From contig JABGQJ010000001.1 in assembly GCA_018648945.1 (NCBI GenBank), positions 1-56,008 of the forward strand: 56,008 bases of DNA, written 5' to 3'. The translations under genes and the position numbers were made by a program. Shown here in pieces: positions 33,352 through 41,299 of this stretch (the first letter of the stretch is position 1; each line of letters opens with the position of its first letter). The stretch is from Victivallales bacterium. GTDB taxonomy: Bacteria > Verrucomicrobiota > Lentisphaeria > Oligosphaerales > Lenti-02. The notes under the pieces are model-generated. The model ran no database searches. It saw nothing but the letters and a program-made list of their open reading frames with translations, and was not told where the DNA came from.

Positions 33352-34374
33352 ATGACTAAGCGCGAAGTGGTCCGCACTGTGTTGGAAGGCGGTCGGCCGC
33401 CGTATGTGCCGTGGTCATTTGGTTTCACACAGGAAGCGCAGCAGAAGCTGGTAGAGCATTACGGGACGACCAATCTGTGGCCGCTCTTTGGCAACCATCA
33501 TCTGGGGCTTGGGAGCGGGGTCGGGTTCTTCACCGATCTTGGCAATGGCCGGTTCCGGGATATCTTCGGAGCGGTGTGGAACCGGTCGGTGGACAAGGAT
33601 ATCGGCGTCATCGAGGGCTGCGTGATGCCCGAGCCGACCATGGCAGGCTACGAGCTGCCCGATCCGGAAGGCGACCTGTTCTTCACCGGGATCGAGGAGC
33701 GCATCGAGAGCGCGCCGGACCATTTCCGCGTCTTCAGCATCGGGTTCTCCCTGTTCGAGCGGGCCTGGACCCTGCGGGGCATGGAGAATCTGCTGATGGA
33801 TTTCATCGTGAACCCCGACTTCGTGCATGAGCTGTTCGGAGCCATCGGGGACTACAACATTCGCCAGGCGCGCAAGGCCATGGCCTACGACATCGATGCC
33901 GTGCATTTCGGCGACGACTGGGGGCAGCAGTCCGGCCTGATCATGGGGCCGAAAATCTGGCGCGAATTCATCAAACCGGTTCTCGCCCGCATGTATGGCG
34001 CGGTGTGCGAAGGCGGCAAATTCGTGACGATCCACTCCTGCGGGGATGTGGACGAGCTGTTCGACGATCTGGTCGATCTGGGACTGAACTGCTTCAACCC
34101 CTTCCAGCCCGAGGTGATGGATGTGGAAGCGCTGATGCAGCAGTACCGCGGGCGTCTGGCATTCCACGGGGGCATGTCCACTCAGCGTACCTTGCCCTAT
34201 GGCACGGTCGAGGACGTGCGTGCCGAGACCCGTCGGCTGATCGAGCTGGGCAGCGAGGGTGGCTACATCTTCAGTCCAGCCCACTCCGTCGAAGGCGATG
34301 TGCCGGTGGAGAACATGGTGGCCTTCATCGAAGAGATCCAGGCTCAGCCTGGCTGGCTGAGTACAGTTCAATAG
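33352..34374 (+). CDS. Uroporphyrinogen decarboxylase-family protein (probably methyltransferase-like, not HemE)
   Basis: 340 residues with the UroD TIM-barrel plan: FGDDWGQQSGLIMGPKIWREF, HSCGDVDELFDDLVDLG, LNCFNPFQPEVMD and GYIFSPAHSVEGDVPVENM. The start GGRPPYVPW lacks the substrate-binding Arg cluster of true HemE (PVWxMRQAGR), so it is not heme synthesis. The family also contains corrinoid-dependent methyltransferases (MtbA/MtaA type) and related enzymes of unknown substrate; the HSCGD motif fits that branch with its zinc Cys/His. No corrinoid protein gene is next to it. GGAG eight bases upstream supports ATG 33352. Confidence 0.85.
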   Translation: MTKREVVRTVLEGGRPPYVPWSFGFTQEAQQKLVEHYGTTNLWPLFGNHHLGLGSGVGFFTDLGNGRFRDIFGAVWNRSVDKDIGVIEGCVMPEPTMAGYELPDPEGDLFFTGIEERIESAPDHFRVFSIGFSLFERAWTLRGMENLLMDFIVNPDFVHELFGAIGDYNIRQARKAMAYDIDAVHFGDDWGQQSGLIMGPKIWREFIKPVLARMYGAVCEGGKFVTIHSCGDVDELFDDLVDLGLNCFNPFQPEVMDVEALMQQYRGRLAFHGGMSTQRTLPYGTVEDVRAETRRLIELGSEGGYIFSPAHSVEGDVPVENMVAFIEEIQAQPGWLSTVQ

Positions 34375-34386
34375 GCGGATGCGGCG

Positions 34387-35745
34387 CTACTCCGCGGGCC
34401 GTGGCGCGCTGGCGGCGACCTCGGCGGCCTTGGCCTGCCATTCTTCTGCCGTTGCGGTGAAGGGGATGGTCACGATCCGGTAGCGGAGTTCCCGATCCAG
34501 AGGCACTTCCTTGCCCACGAAGGTCGTGAAGTAGTGTTTCCGATAGCGCTTGGGCATATCCCAGTACCGGGTCTCCCAGGGGAGGTCGGCAGGGACATCC
34601 CAGACCACGGTGACGCCGCCCTTGCCAAGCTCGCGACTGTAGACGGCGGACCACTTGAGCGGCTTGCAGATCTTCTGCTTCTTGTCATCGACGAAGACGC
34701 CGGAAATGCGGGTGCCATCGGTCAACTCGGCGGCAAAGCCGGACATCTGGGTGGTCCATGGGTGCATGAAGTGGTAGATGAGGTTGAGCTTGGTCGTGTC
34801 CCTGGCCCGCATCCGCACGTCCTCGACGATGCGGTTGTCGGCGACGGTGACCAGCGTGTCCATCTGCAAGGCGCGCAACTGGGAGCGCTTGCGCAGTTGG
34901 ATGCGGTCGCAGTCGTAGGAGGCGAGGGGAGTGGACTGGGGCTTCCCGTCCACGGTCAGTTCCAGTTCCAACAGCTCTTCAGTCTCCTGGTTCTCGGTGT
35001 GTCCGGAACCGATGAAGCCTGTACCGGGGAAGTTGGCGACTGTGCCATAGTGGCTACCGAAGCGGTCAACGCAGAGCGGGACTTTCTGGTAGTTGAGACG
35101 GTAGAGCGTCCAGAACGAGCGGCTCTCGAAGCGGATCTCGAGATCTCCCACATCGGCGACAATACCCCGGGGCCAAGTGGGGAACGGACCGAGTTCTCGC
35201 TCGACGACGCTGGCGCCGCGAACGAGAACGGTGCCCGTGGCCTTGCCGGACTTCTCGTAGAAGGAGAAGCGGAGACGCACGGTGTGGGTGGCTTCGGGCA
35301 GGGCATTGGCAGTGCCCCTGCCAAACCCGAGCTTCTTCACCACCCAGTCATGGGGCTTCGAGGCGGTGGACAGGTTGTGCGCCGACATCTGGCTGAGGCG
35401 TTTCCCCGCCTGGTCATAGGCGCAAACCGAGAAGGCGAAGATCCCCTGCTGCAGGCCGGCACTCTTGATGGCGGCGCTGGCGGTGTAGGCGTGCTCGAGA
35501 TCGATCTCCTGCCCGACCGTGAGGGGTGCCGAATTCAACCCGAAGATGCGCGCCACGGGCGCGAGCTTCACGGCCTGCCCAACCTTGTCGTCCTCCGCCA
35601 GTACCGTGGCAAGCTCGGCGGGGCCAGGCCTGAGCTGCCAGCCTGTGAGGCCGTTGGCGAAGTCTTGTACGGGTAGGAGGTTCTTGGGGGCAGCCATGAG
35701 GGATCCTCCGACGAGCAGGCAGGGGAGAAGAAGCGAGCGAAGCAT
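34387..35745 (-). CDS. Secreted protein of unknown function with a carbohydrate-binding-like N-terminal half
   Basis: 452 residues. MLRSLLLPCLLVGGSLMAA is a signal peptide. Residues 22-200 (DFANGLTGWQLRPGP, then many beta strands) resemble the beta-sandwich of carbohydrate-binding modules. The second half (GDLEIRFESRSFWTLYRLNYQKVPL, HGxx-type strands, HFMHPWTTQMSGF, WETRYWDMPKRYRKHYF) is all-beta without motifs known to me. It may be a polysaccharide-binding or lyase-like protein. It converges with the UroD-like gene after 12 bases and starts 26 bases after the end of a second secreted unknown. The function is not known. Confidence 0.75.
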   Translation of the reverse strand: MLRSLLLPCLLVGGSLMAAPKNLLPVQDFANGLTGWQLRPGPAELATVLAEDDKVGQAVKLAPVARIFGLNSAPLTVGQEIDLEHAYTASAAIKSAGLQQGIFAFSVCAYDQAGKRLSQMSAHNLSTASKPHDWVVKKLGFGRGTANALPEATHTVRLRFSFYEKSGKATGTVLVRGASVVERELGPFPTWPRGIVADVGDLEIRFESRSFWTLYRLNYQKVPLCVDRFGSHYGTVANFPGTGFIGSGHTENQETEELLELELTVDGKPQSTPLASYDCDRIQLRKRSQLRALQMDTLVTVADNRIVEDVRMRARDTTKLNLIYHFMHPWTTQMSGFAAELTDGTRISGVFVDDKKQKICKPLKWSAVYSRELGKGGVTVVWDVPADLPWETRYWDMPKRYRKHYFTTFVGKEVPLDRELRYRIVTIPFTATAEEWQAKAAEVAASAPRPAE

Positions 35746-35771
35746 GTCTTGTATCCTCTGGACAGGGGTGG

Positions 35772-37001
35772 CTATTCGTTGGCCTTGTCGAGCAGCATGT
35801 GCAGGGCGGGGTCCAGCGCCCGAGCGTCCTGGTCGGCACGCTCCACCGTTCTGAGATAGGGGGCGAGTTGCTGGGTAGGTGACGAGTAGTCTTCCTCGAT
35901 GCGGTCCAAGAGCACGCCAATCGCGCGCTGTCGTTCTACGGCCGCGTCGAAGTCCTTGCGGGCGCGCCGGATGGTCCGGAGAAAGGCCCGTTTCTTGCCC
36001 TTCCCGAGCAGGCCAAACGCATTCATGTAGGCGGCTAGCGGTTCGCGCAGCAACACGGGAGCGTCTTGGACCAGCTCGAAAATCTGCTTGTGTACGCGGT
36101 CGATGGCATCCGGGTTGATGCGGTAGTCTGCCAGTTTCTCGGGCAGATCCTCGATGGGGATTCGCTTGATCTTCTGCGCACCTCCGTTCAGAGAAATGGC
36201 GTTGACCATGGTGAGCTCCTGCAAGCGCTGCACGACTTCCTCGACGGGGCTCAGGTGGGATCCCCGGCGGCTCACCACCGGAGCGGTCCGCTCATACCAA
36301 CCCTGTAAGGTCTCTCCCTCGGCGAAGAACGGGCGCAACACGAACTCCGTGGCGGCGACCGTGCTCCTCCCGTGGACTTCCAGTTCGAGAATCCGGCGGA
36401 ATGGGGTCTCCTTCGGGAAGGGGGCAGAGCGGATGCTGGTGGCCAGCAGTTCGCAGTGGAGGGCGTAGAAGAGGTAGAGGATCGGGCTGGTGGCGGGCAC
36501 TGGTTTGCTCAGGAGGCGCTCGACCAACGGGAACACCCCCTTGCGGAATCCCGCCCGGACAGATTCGTAGTCAGTTGGTTTCCTCCCGGGCATCTGCCGC
36601 CCCGTCGAGAGTTCGTGCGAGGCGAGTGCCGCTGCCATCCACTGCGTGGAGGGCAGGGAGGATACTTTGCCAGGTTCAGGGAACGCTGCACGGCAGAGGA
36701 GCGACGTGTAGATGCGCTGCGCGATCTCGGTACGGAACTCCCGCCCAGTGAACGAAAGCCGCAGCACACCTTCCGTCTTGCGGTCCGCACCAACATGGAT
36801 GCGCAACCGGTGCTTCGGGGGGACGGCGTCGCCGCCAAGGAACTTCTGCACGTCGCCGTCCGCGCGCAACGCGAAGTCCAGCCAGGCCTTGCCCGAGCCG
36901 GGGGCCGTAGACACGGTGATCCGGCGTTCGCGCGACTCCACGGTGGCGGCATGGGTGCCGAAAAGCCAGAGAGCAGAGATGGCGAGCAGGATGTGCTTCA
37001 T
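35772..37001 (-). CDS. Secreted protein of unknown function
   Basis: 409 residues from ATG 37001. MKHILLAISALWLFGTHAA is a signal peptide, which decides this start over one at 37055. The mature part has an early beta region (SGKAWLDFALRADGDVQKFLGG, RIHVGAD, RLSFTGREF) and a long helical region with several Arg/Glu-rich helices. No catalytic signature was found. The ATG overlaps the stop of the S41-like gene by four bases (ATGA), so the two are co-translated and their products may work together in the periplasm or envelope. Confidence 0.75.
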   Translation of the reverse strand: MKHILLAISALWLFGTHAATVESRERRITVSTAPGSGKAWLDFALRADGDVQKFLGGDAVPPKHRLRIHVGADRKTEGVLRLSFTGREFRTEIAQRIYTSLLCRAAFPEPGKVSSLPSTQWMAAALASHELSTGRQMPGRKPTDYESVRAGFRKGVFPLVERLLSKPVPATSPILYLFYALHCELLATSIRSAPFPKETPFRRILELEVHGRSTVAATEFVLRPFFAEGETLQGWYERTAPVVSRRGSHLSPVEEVVQRLQELTMVNAISLNGGAQKIKRIPIEDLPEKLADYRINPDAIDRVHKQIFELVQDAPVLLREPLAAYMNAFGLLGKGKKRAFLRTIRRARKDFDAAVERQRAIGVLLDRIEEDYSSPTQQLAPYLRTVERADQDARALDPALHMLLDKANE

Positions 37002-37816
37002 GGTTGGCGCAGCGCCCGCATGGTGGCGAGAAGATCGACGGCGCGCCGCAGGCACTCATCGCGAGCGGCAAGCGTCGTCCAGTTCTCTGGCGCCGAATTC
37101 TCGAAGGTGACCGTTGCCACCTGTGGGTCGCGCACGGCGATGTCCGGTGCCAACGGAACAGCCTTCGGCGGCATCTCCGTTCCTCTGCCGGGCAGCGAGA
37201 CGCGATCACCGGTGGGAAGAACCAATTCCTCCGCTGGCGGGAGCGGCGCACGCGGAGATTGCCCGACCAGGATGGCGCGGTACTTTCGGCGGAGGTGGCC
37301 TGCGAGATCGGTGGCGGCACTGCCCGAGGAAACGCCGAGCAGGCCGACGATGGGGATGGGATCTTTCTGGAACATCGCGAGGGATTCTCCGAGTCCCTTG
37401 GCAGTGGTCCCGGACGTCCCCCGAAGATCCAGGATCACCGCCTCGTAGTGACCATTCCGGATATCGGCCAGGGCGCCCTCGGCAGCAGCTGCCAGGCCCG
37501 GGCCGACGTGGTTCACGCGGACATAGGCATACAGTCCGTTCAGCGTGATCGGCTCCTGAATCGAGCTGGCCCTGGCTTGCCCCGGTTGCTGAGTCTGAAT
37601 ACCAAGTCCGCTTAGCAGGCCAGCAAGAGCCTTCTCCCGCCTGGACGAATCGAGCGGCGGGAGCTGCCCTCGGGACTGCAGAGCCCGCAACAATGCCGCG
37701 ACCGACTTCTCAAGGGATGCCTGGCCGGACGGACTGGCAGGCTGCCCCGGGCAGGCGACGGCGAACATCATGCCCACCGCCCACGCCCAGAGCACCACTG
37801 AACGGATGGGAATCAC
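36998..37816 (-). CDS. Exported protein with a degenerate S41-protease-like core
   Basis: 272 residues from GTG 37816, which overlaps the purE stop as GTGA. A hydrophobic segment at 7-22 is a signal. Residues about 95-185 follow the S41 (tail-specific protease) core: VILDLRGTSGT at 127-137, VGLLGVSSGSAATDLAGHL at 157-175 with the position of the nucleophilic Ser, and YRAILVGQS. The Lys of the catalytic dyad and the PDZ domain were not found, so activity is doubtful. It is translationally coupled to purE before it and to a secreted unknown after it. A role in the envelope is likely; a role in purine synthesis is not. Confidence 0.65.
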   Translation of the reverse strand: MIPIRSVVLWAWAVGMMFAVACPGQPASPSGQASLEKSVAALLRALQSRGQLPPLDSSRREKALAGLLSGLGIQTQQPGQARASSIQEPITLNGLYAYVRVNHVGPGLAAAAEGALADIRNGHYEAVILDLRGTSGTTAKGLGESLAMFQKDPIPIVGLLGVSSGSAATDLAGHLRRKYRAILVGQSPRAPLPPAEELVLPTGDRVSLPGRGTEMPPKAVPLAPDIAVRDPQVATVTFENSAPENWTTLAARDECLRRAVDLLATMRALRQP

Positions 37817-38310
37817 AGCTGCCTGACTGCGGCATCCGCCGCCTTCACCTTCTCGGCCCGCATGGCGCGGTATGCAACCAAAGCAGCGCGGACCTCGCGA
37901 TCCTGTCTTGCCAGGATCTGGGCAGCAAGCAGACCGGCATTGGTGGCCCCGCCGCTGCCGATCCCGACGGTGGCGACGGCAATCCCACCGGGCATCTGTA
38001 CGGTGGCAAGCAGGGCATCCAGGCCATTCAGTGCGCCGCCTTGCACGGGAATGCCGATCACCGGGAGGATCGTGTGGGCGGCGACGACACCCGCCAGGTG
38101 GGCGGCGCCGCCGGCGGCCGCGATAATCACTTCCAGTCCCTTCGCTTCGGCGGACTCCGCGAACTCGCGGACCACCTCGGGCGTGCGATGCGCGGACATG
38201 ACGCGCACGGTGCACGGGACGGCCAGATCCTTCAGGACGTCAATGGCCTTCTGGATCTTGGGCAGGTCGGAATCGCTTCCCATCAGGATGGCGACTTTTG
38301 GGGGCATCAT
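37813..38310 (-). CDS. purE: N5-carboxyaminoimidazole ribonucleotide mutase
   Basis: 165 residues, the normal size of class I PurE. The active-site motifs are GSDSD at 11-15 and SAHRTP at 39-44, with the flexible loop AAGGAAHLAGVVAAHT. It moves the carboxyl group of N5-CAIR to C4 in purine synthesis. AGGAG lies 5 bases before ATG 38310 (a second ATG follows at once). Unusually, purK is not next to it; the downstream gene starts inside the stop codon (GTGA) and encodes an exported S41-like protein, so purE is in an operon with envelope genes. The TPR-protein gene ends 43 bases upstream. Confidence 0.96.
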   Translation of the reverse strand: MMPPKVAILMGSDSDLPKIQKAIDVLKDLAVPCTVRVMSAHRTPEVVREFAESAEAKGLEVIIAAAGGAAHLAGVVAAHTILPVIGIPVQGGALNGLDALLATVQMPGGIAVATVGIGSGGATNAGLLAAQILARQDREVRAALVAYRAMRAEKVKAADAAVRQL

Positions 38311-38353
38311 AGAGGCTCCTTTGGTTCGGTTATGATCGGGGAGAGCAGTGGGT

Positions 38354-40069
38354 TCACTCATCTCTCGACAGTGGAAAATAGTGGTCCCAGGCATGGTCGT
38401 CAACAGTGCCGGTCGCCTGCAGCTTGCGCAGGATGGCATCGCGGTCCGGGGGATCGGCTGCCAGGGCTTCGATCCAGTAGACTCTGGCCAGGCCGTGGAG
38501 TCCCTGCGCAGTGCAGATATCAGCGGCATGGTCAAGCACAACAGGGTCGCTGTCCCCACCCGCGCGTAGCGCCCTCTGCATGGTTACAAGCGCCATGCTC
38601 GTACAGCCCTGGCGGTAGAGAACCCAGGCGAGACTGTCCAGGTAGGCGGCGCTGCCGTTCTCTTCAGCCAATGCCGCCCGGATCAGTTTCTCCGCCTCGG
38701 GCAGATCCTGGTTATGGTCTGCCAGCAGGTATCCCAGGAAGTTGGCGCACTCGGCGCTCTGCGGGCTCAGGGCCAACGCCTGACGGGCCGCCTCGATGGC
38801 AGCAGGCACATTCCCGACGGCCTCTTGAAGCAAGGCGCAGAACTGGTACAGATCGACGGTAAGGAAGCCAGTCTGCTGTTCCTCGCGAGCTCTGGTCTTG
38901 GCTCGTTCGACGGCTTGCAGGGCCAGGGCACTGTCCCCCAGTTCGCGATGCAGATAGGCGGTGAGGAGCAGGCCGTGGGCCTGCAGATCCTCGACGGGGC
39001 GGAGTACGTCCAGGGCAAGCTTGGGCTGCTGGAGTCCATGGTGAATCCACGCGAGCTGCAGACGGGCGGTAACAGAGTCGGGATCGCCGGCCAGGTAGTG
39101 GCGGAAGATCCGCATGGCCGCCTCGGGCTGGTCGGCGTTGATCAGGATGTCCGCCGCCTCGGGGAAACTCTCGGGCGACAAGTAGTCGGCAACGAGTTCC
39201 TCCAGGTAGGCAACCAGCTGTGCTGTGGCCCCGTTACGGGCCATCACCCGAGCCTTCAGGAGCCAGAGATCGGGGTCGTCATACTGGTCAGCCAGCCGGT
39301 CGAGGAGGGCACGGGCCTCGCCCCACTCGCCAGCCTCAATGAGGAGGTCGGCGACCAGGCCGATCTCTTCGGAATCGTCGTTCTGCGTTGCGGCGTAGGC
39401 CGCTCGTCGGGCATGTTCGGCGGCGGCTTCCCGGTACCGAACCTGCCTGTTGTCGAGAGACTGTTGCGTCTTCCTGCGCTTGCCCATGGCGCTGGCGTGG
39501 TAGGCCGCTGCATACTGGTAGTCAAAGGTCTGACGCAGATTGCGCTTGCGACCGGCTCGGCGGAGGAGCTTCTCTGCCGGTTCCTTCTGCCCCTGATCCC
39601 AGAGGAGCACGAAGAGCGCGCGGACCAGCCGACCGGAACGCCACTTTCCCGCCCGCAGTCCATCTTCGAGGCAGCGGACGGCCTCATTGGGCTTTTCACC
39701 GGCCTCCAGGGCATTGGCGGCGAGCAGCACCAGATGTTCGCACCCGGGGGCCGCGAGCAGGGCAGGGCGGAGGGCGTCAGCGATACCGTCAAAGTCGCGG
39801 CGCATGAGCATTGGGTAGACCAACGCCTCGGCCGCGAAGAGTGAGCGAGGCGAGAGCGCAAGAGCTTCCCGCAGATGCTTGTCCGCTCGTGCGGACGCCG
39901 CCTCCTTCTCCTCGAACTGCGCAAGCAAGCCCCAGGCGAAGTGGCTCAGGGCTTGGCATTGCCGGAGCTCGGCCGCCTCAAGCCGAAGGTCGGCAGGAGG
40001 GGAGGGGGGCTCCGCCAACGAGGAGGCCCCAAATGCAACATGCCCGCAGAGCATAAGCTCCGCGAGCAT
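38354..40069 (-). CDS. Exported TPR-repeat protein
   Basis: About 571 residues from ATG 40069 (MLAELMLCGHVAFGASSLA, signal-like); GTG 40117 would add 16 residues. The frame is open much further upstream, but that part overlaps the 29-residue ribosomal-type gene and is not coding. The body is a run of tetratricopeptide-type helix pairs (for example AAIEAARQALALSPQSAECANFLGY is one clear unit; others repeat the A-x3-Y/F and P positions) across the whole length. TPRs bind proteins, so it is probably an envelope assembly or scaffold factor. It is followed by purE and could share its transcript. The exact start is uncertain. Confidence 0.8.
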   Translation of the reverse strand: MLAELMLCGHVAFGASSLAEPPSPPADLRLEAAELRQCQALSHFAWGLLAQFEEKEAASARADKHLREALALSPRSLFAAEALVYPMLMRRDFDGIADALRPALLAAPGCEHLVLLAANALEAGEKPNEAVRCLEDGLRAGKWRSGRLVRALFVLLWDQGQKEPAEKLLRRAGRKRNLRQTFDYQYAAAYHASAMGKRRKTQQSLDNRQVRYREAAAEHARRAAYAATQNDDSEEIGLVADLLIEAGEWGEARALLDRLADQYDDPDLWLLKARVMARNGATAQLVAYLEELVADYLSPESFPEAADILINADQPEAAMRIFRHYLAGDPDSVTARLQLAWIHHGLQQPKLALDVLRPVEDLQAHGLLLTAYLHRELGDSALALQAVERAKTRAREEQQTGFLTVDLYQFCALLQEAVGNVPAAIEAARQALALSPQSAECANFLGYLLADHNQDLPEAEKLIRAALAEENGSAAYLDSLAWVLYRQGCTSMALVTMQRALRAGGDSDPVVLDHAADICTAQGLHGLARVYWIEALAADPPDRDAILRKLQATGTVDDHAWDHYFPLSRDE

Positions 40070-40119
40070 GCGGCATACAGAATAGAAGACGCGCGGACTG
40101 TTCGTCCCCGCAGTCACAA

Positions 40120-40209
40120 TTACTTGTTCTTGTGTCGCATGGACTTCAACTGCTTCCGGCGCTTGTGCTTGGCGATCTTCTTGCGACGCTTCTTCTTTAC
40201 AGAACCCAT
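40120..40209 (-). CDS. 29-residue highly basic ribosomal-type protein (AURKAIP1/COX24-like)
   Basis: ATG 40209 to TAA 40120. More than half of the residues are Lys or Arg: it begins MGSVKKKRRKKIAKHK, continues RRKQLKSMRH and ends KNK. This matches the short basic pattern of the AURKAIP1/COX24 (mS38-like) proteins, which are widespread in Bacteroidota and PVC bacteria and are thought to be part of, or bound to, the ribosome. Its small size explains why it is often missed. AGGA lies about 7 bases upstream and a promoter at 40285-40312. The frame of the TPR gene runs over it in another register, but that overlap is not coding. Confidence 0.85.
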   Translation of the reverse strand: MGSVKKKRRKKIAKHKRRKQLKSMRHKNK

Positions 40210-40284
40210 ATGATTCCTGTTCCTTCTTGGTGCCTGAGCCAGAGTCAAGCTGAGTGAAACAAAACGTACGTAGAATGAACCTGA

Positions 40285-40312
40285 AAAATAGCTTCCCTAC
40301 GAGCAGATGCAA
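40285..40312 (-). promoter_or_regulatory. Promoter for the small ribosomal-type gene
   Basis: On the minus strand TTGCAT (40312-40307), a 16-base spacer and TATTTT (40290-40285). Each box matches four of six consensus bases. The leader to ATG 40209 would be about 70 bases. The local AT content is higher than in flanking coding DNA. Confidence 0.45.
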
Positions 40313-40358
40313 AGGCAGAACGCCACATTCGCTTTCCTGCGAGGGTGCGGGCAGGGGG

Positions 40359-41279
40359 TCATCGCACATCGTTGTCCGCCAGCCATTCGGTGGGTGGTGC
40401 CGCGGGAAGGGTCAGCACACGGTCGCAGATCTGGTCCACCGTCGCGCCGACGGCGGTGAAACCGTGGCGTTCGGCCACCGGAGCGATGGCCGCCAGTAGC
40501 TCCCGGCAGCGGCCGCCCGGTGCGGAATCCGGATCATCGAAGGGCTGGTCGTTGTGGGCCACGACGTGGAGCACCGGGATGGCGGGCTGGCGTTGAGCGA
40601 TTCCCTGGATGATGTCATCCAGGATCTCAAGCACGCTGGGCTCCGCCAGCGTGGGGCGCAGGTCAAGCCGGAATTCCAGGCCGGGCCGGGTGATGGTGTG
40701 GCTGGGGCTCACGCTGAGAGGGATGTTCGCGAAGGGGAGCTCGCCCGGGACCAGTCGAAACGCGGCGTGGCCCCGGTGGGGATCGGGTTCGGCCCCAGGC
40801 CACACGCAGTAGCGACCGGGCCAGATGCGACCGGGAATCGACACCGATCCACCCCGGAACCCCAGCTCGGACAGAACCGGCATGGTGACGTCGTTGGCGC
40901 TGAATGCTCCCGGGCGGAATGTCCGACACGGGAGGCCAAGGGCCTCCTCCCACTCCGCCCGTCCCCGCGTGAGAATGGCACGTTGGGCATCCGCGTCGTA
41001 GGCCCCGAACTCGAACCGGTAGTCAGGGAAGTGGAACTTCGTGGTATGAATGTGCAGCCCGAGCGACGCGCCTTGCCGGTGCCAGTCCACGAACATATCT
41101 CGGTGCAGTGCGGCGGCCTCGGGATGAATGAAGCAGCTGACCGGGAAACCGTAGGTGGCGGCGAGCTCGCGGTAGGCAATGGCCGTGCGCGCCGACTCGC
41201 TGGCTGTCTCCGGACCGGTCCAGGTTGGCACGGCCTTGAGCGGCTCCACGTCCATGGTCATCAGGACCAGCAGTTCCAT
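40359..41279 (-). CDS. Polysaccharide deacetylase-family protein
   Basis: 306 residues from ATG 41279, with GGAG six bases upstream; the ATG at 41291 lacks a site. The NodB-type plan is present: an early Asp in VLMTMDVEP, a His-rich metal motif GLHIHTTKFHF, and TFRPGAFSAND in place of the Arg/Pro motif 3. VVAHNDQPF near the C-terminus is the motif 5 His region. It would remove N- or O-acetyl groups from a glycan. No signal peptide is seen, so it may act on a cytoplasmic precursor; the altered motifs make the substrate uncertain. It lies 20 bases after the end of the large PQQ/LamG gene and may be its operon partner. Confidence 0.8.
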   Translation of the reverse strand: MELLVLMTMDVEPLKAVPTWTGPETASESARTAIAYRELAATYGFPVSCFIHPEAAALHRDMFVDWHRQGASLGLHIHTTKFHFPDYRFEFGAYDADAQRAILTRGRAEWEEALGLPCRTFRPGAFSANDVTMPVLSELGFRGGSVSIPGRIWPGRYCVWPGAEPDPHRGHAAFRLVPGELPFANIPLSVSPSHTITRPGLEFRLDLRPTLAEPSVLEILDDIIQGIAQRQPAIPVLHVVAHNDQPFDDPDSAPGGRCRELLAAIAPVAERHGFTAVGATVDQICDRVLTLPAAPPTEWLADNDVR

Positions 41280-41299
41280 CGTCCTCTCCATGGATCCCG

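Noticed and set aside
40123..40369. Upstream extension of the TPR frame
   Set aside because: It overlaps the 29-residue gene in another register and has no signal or ribosome site; the internal start at 40069 begins a signal peptide.
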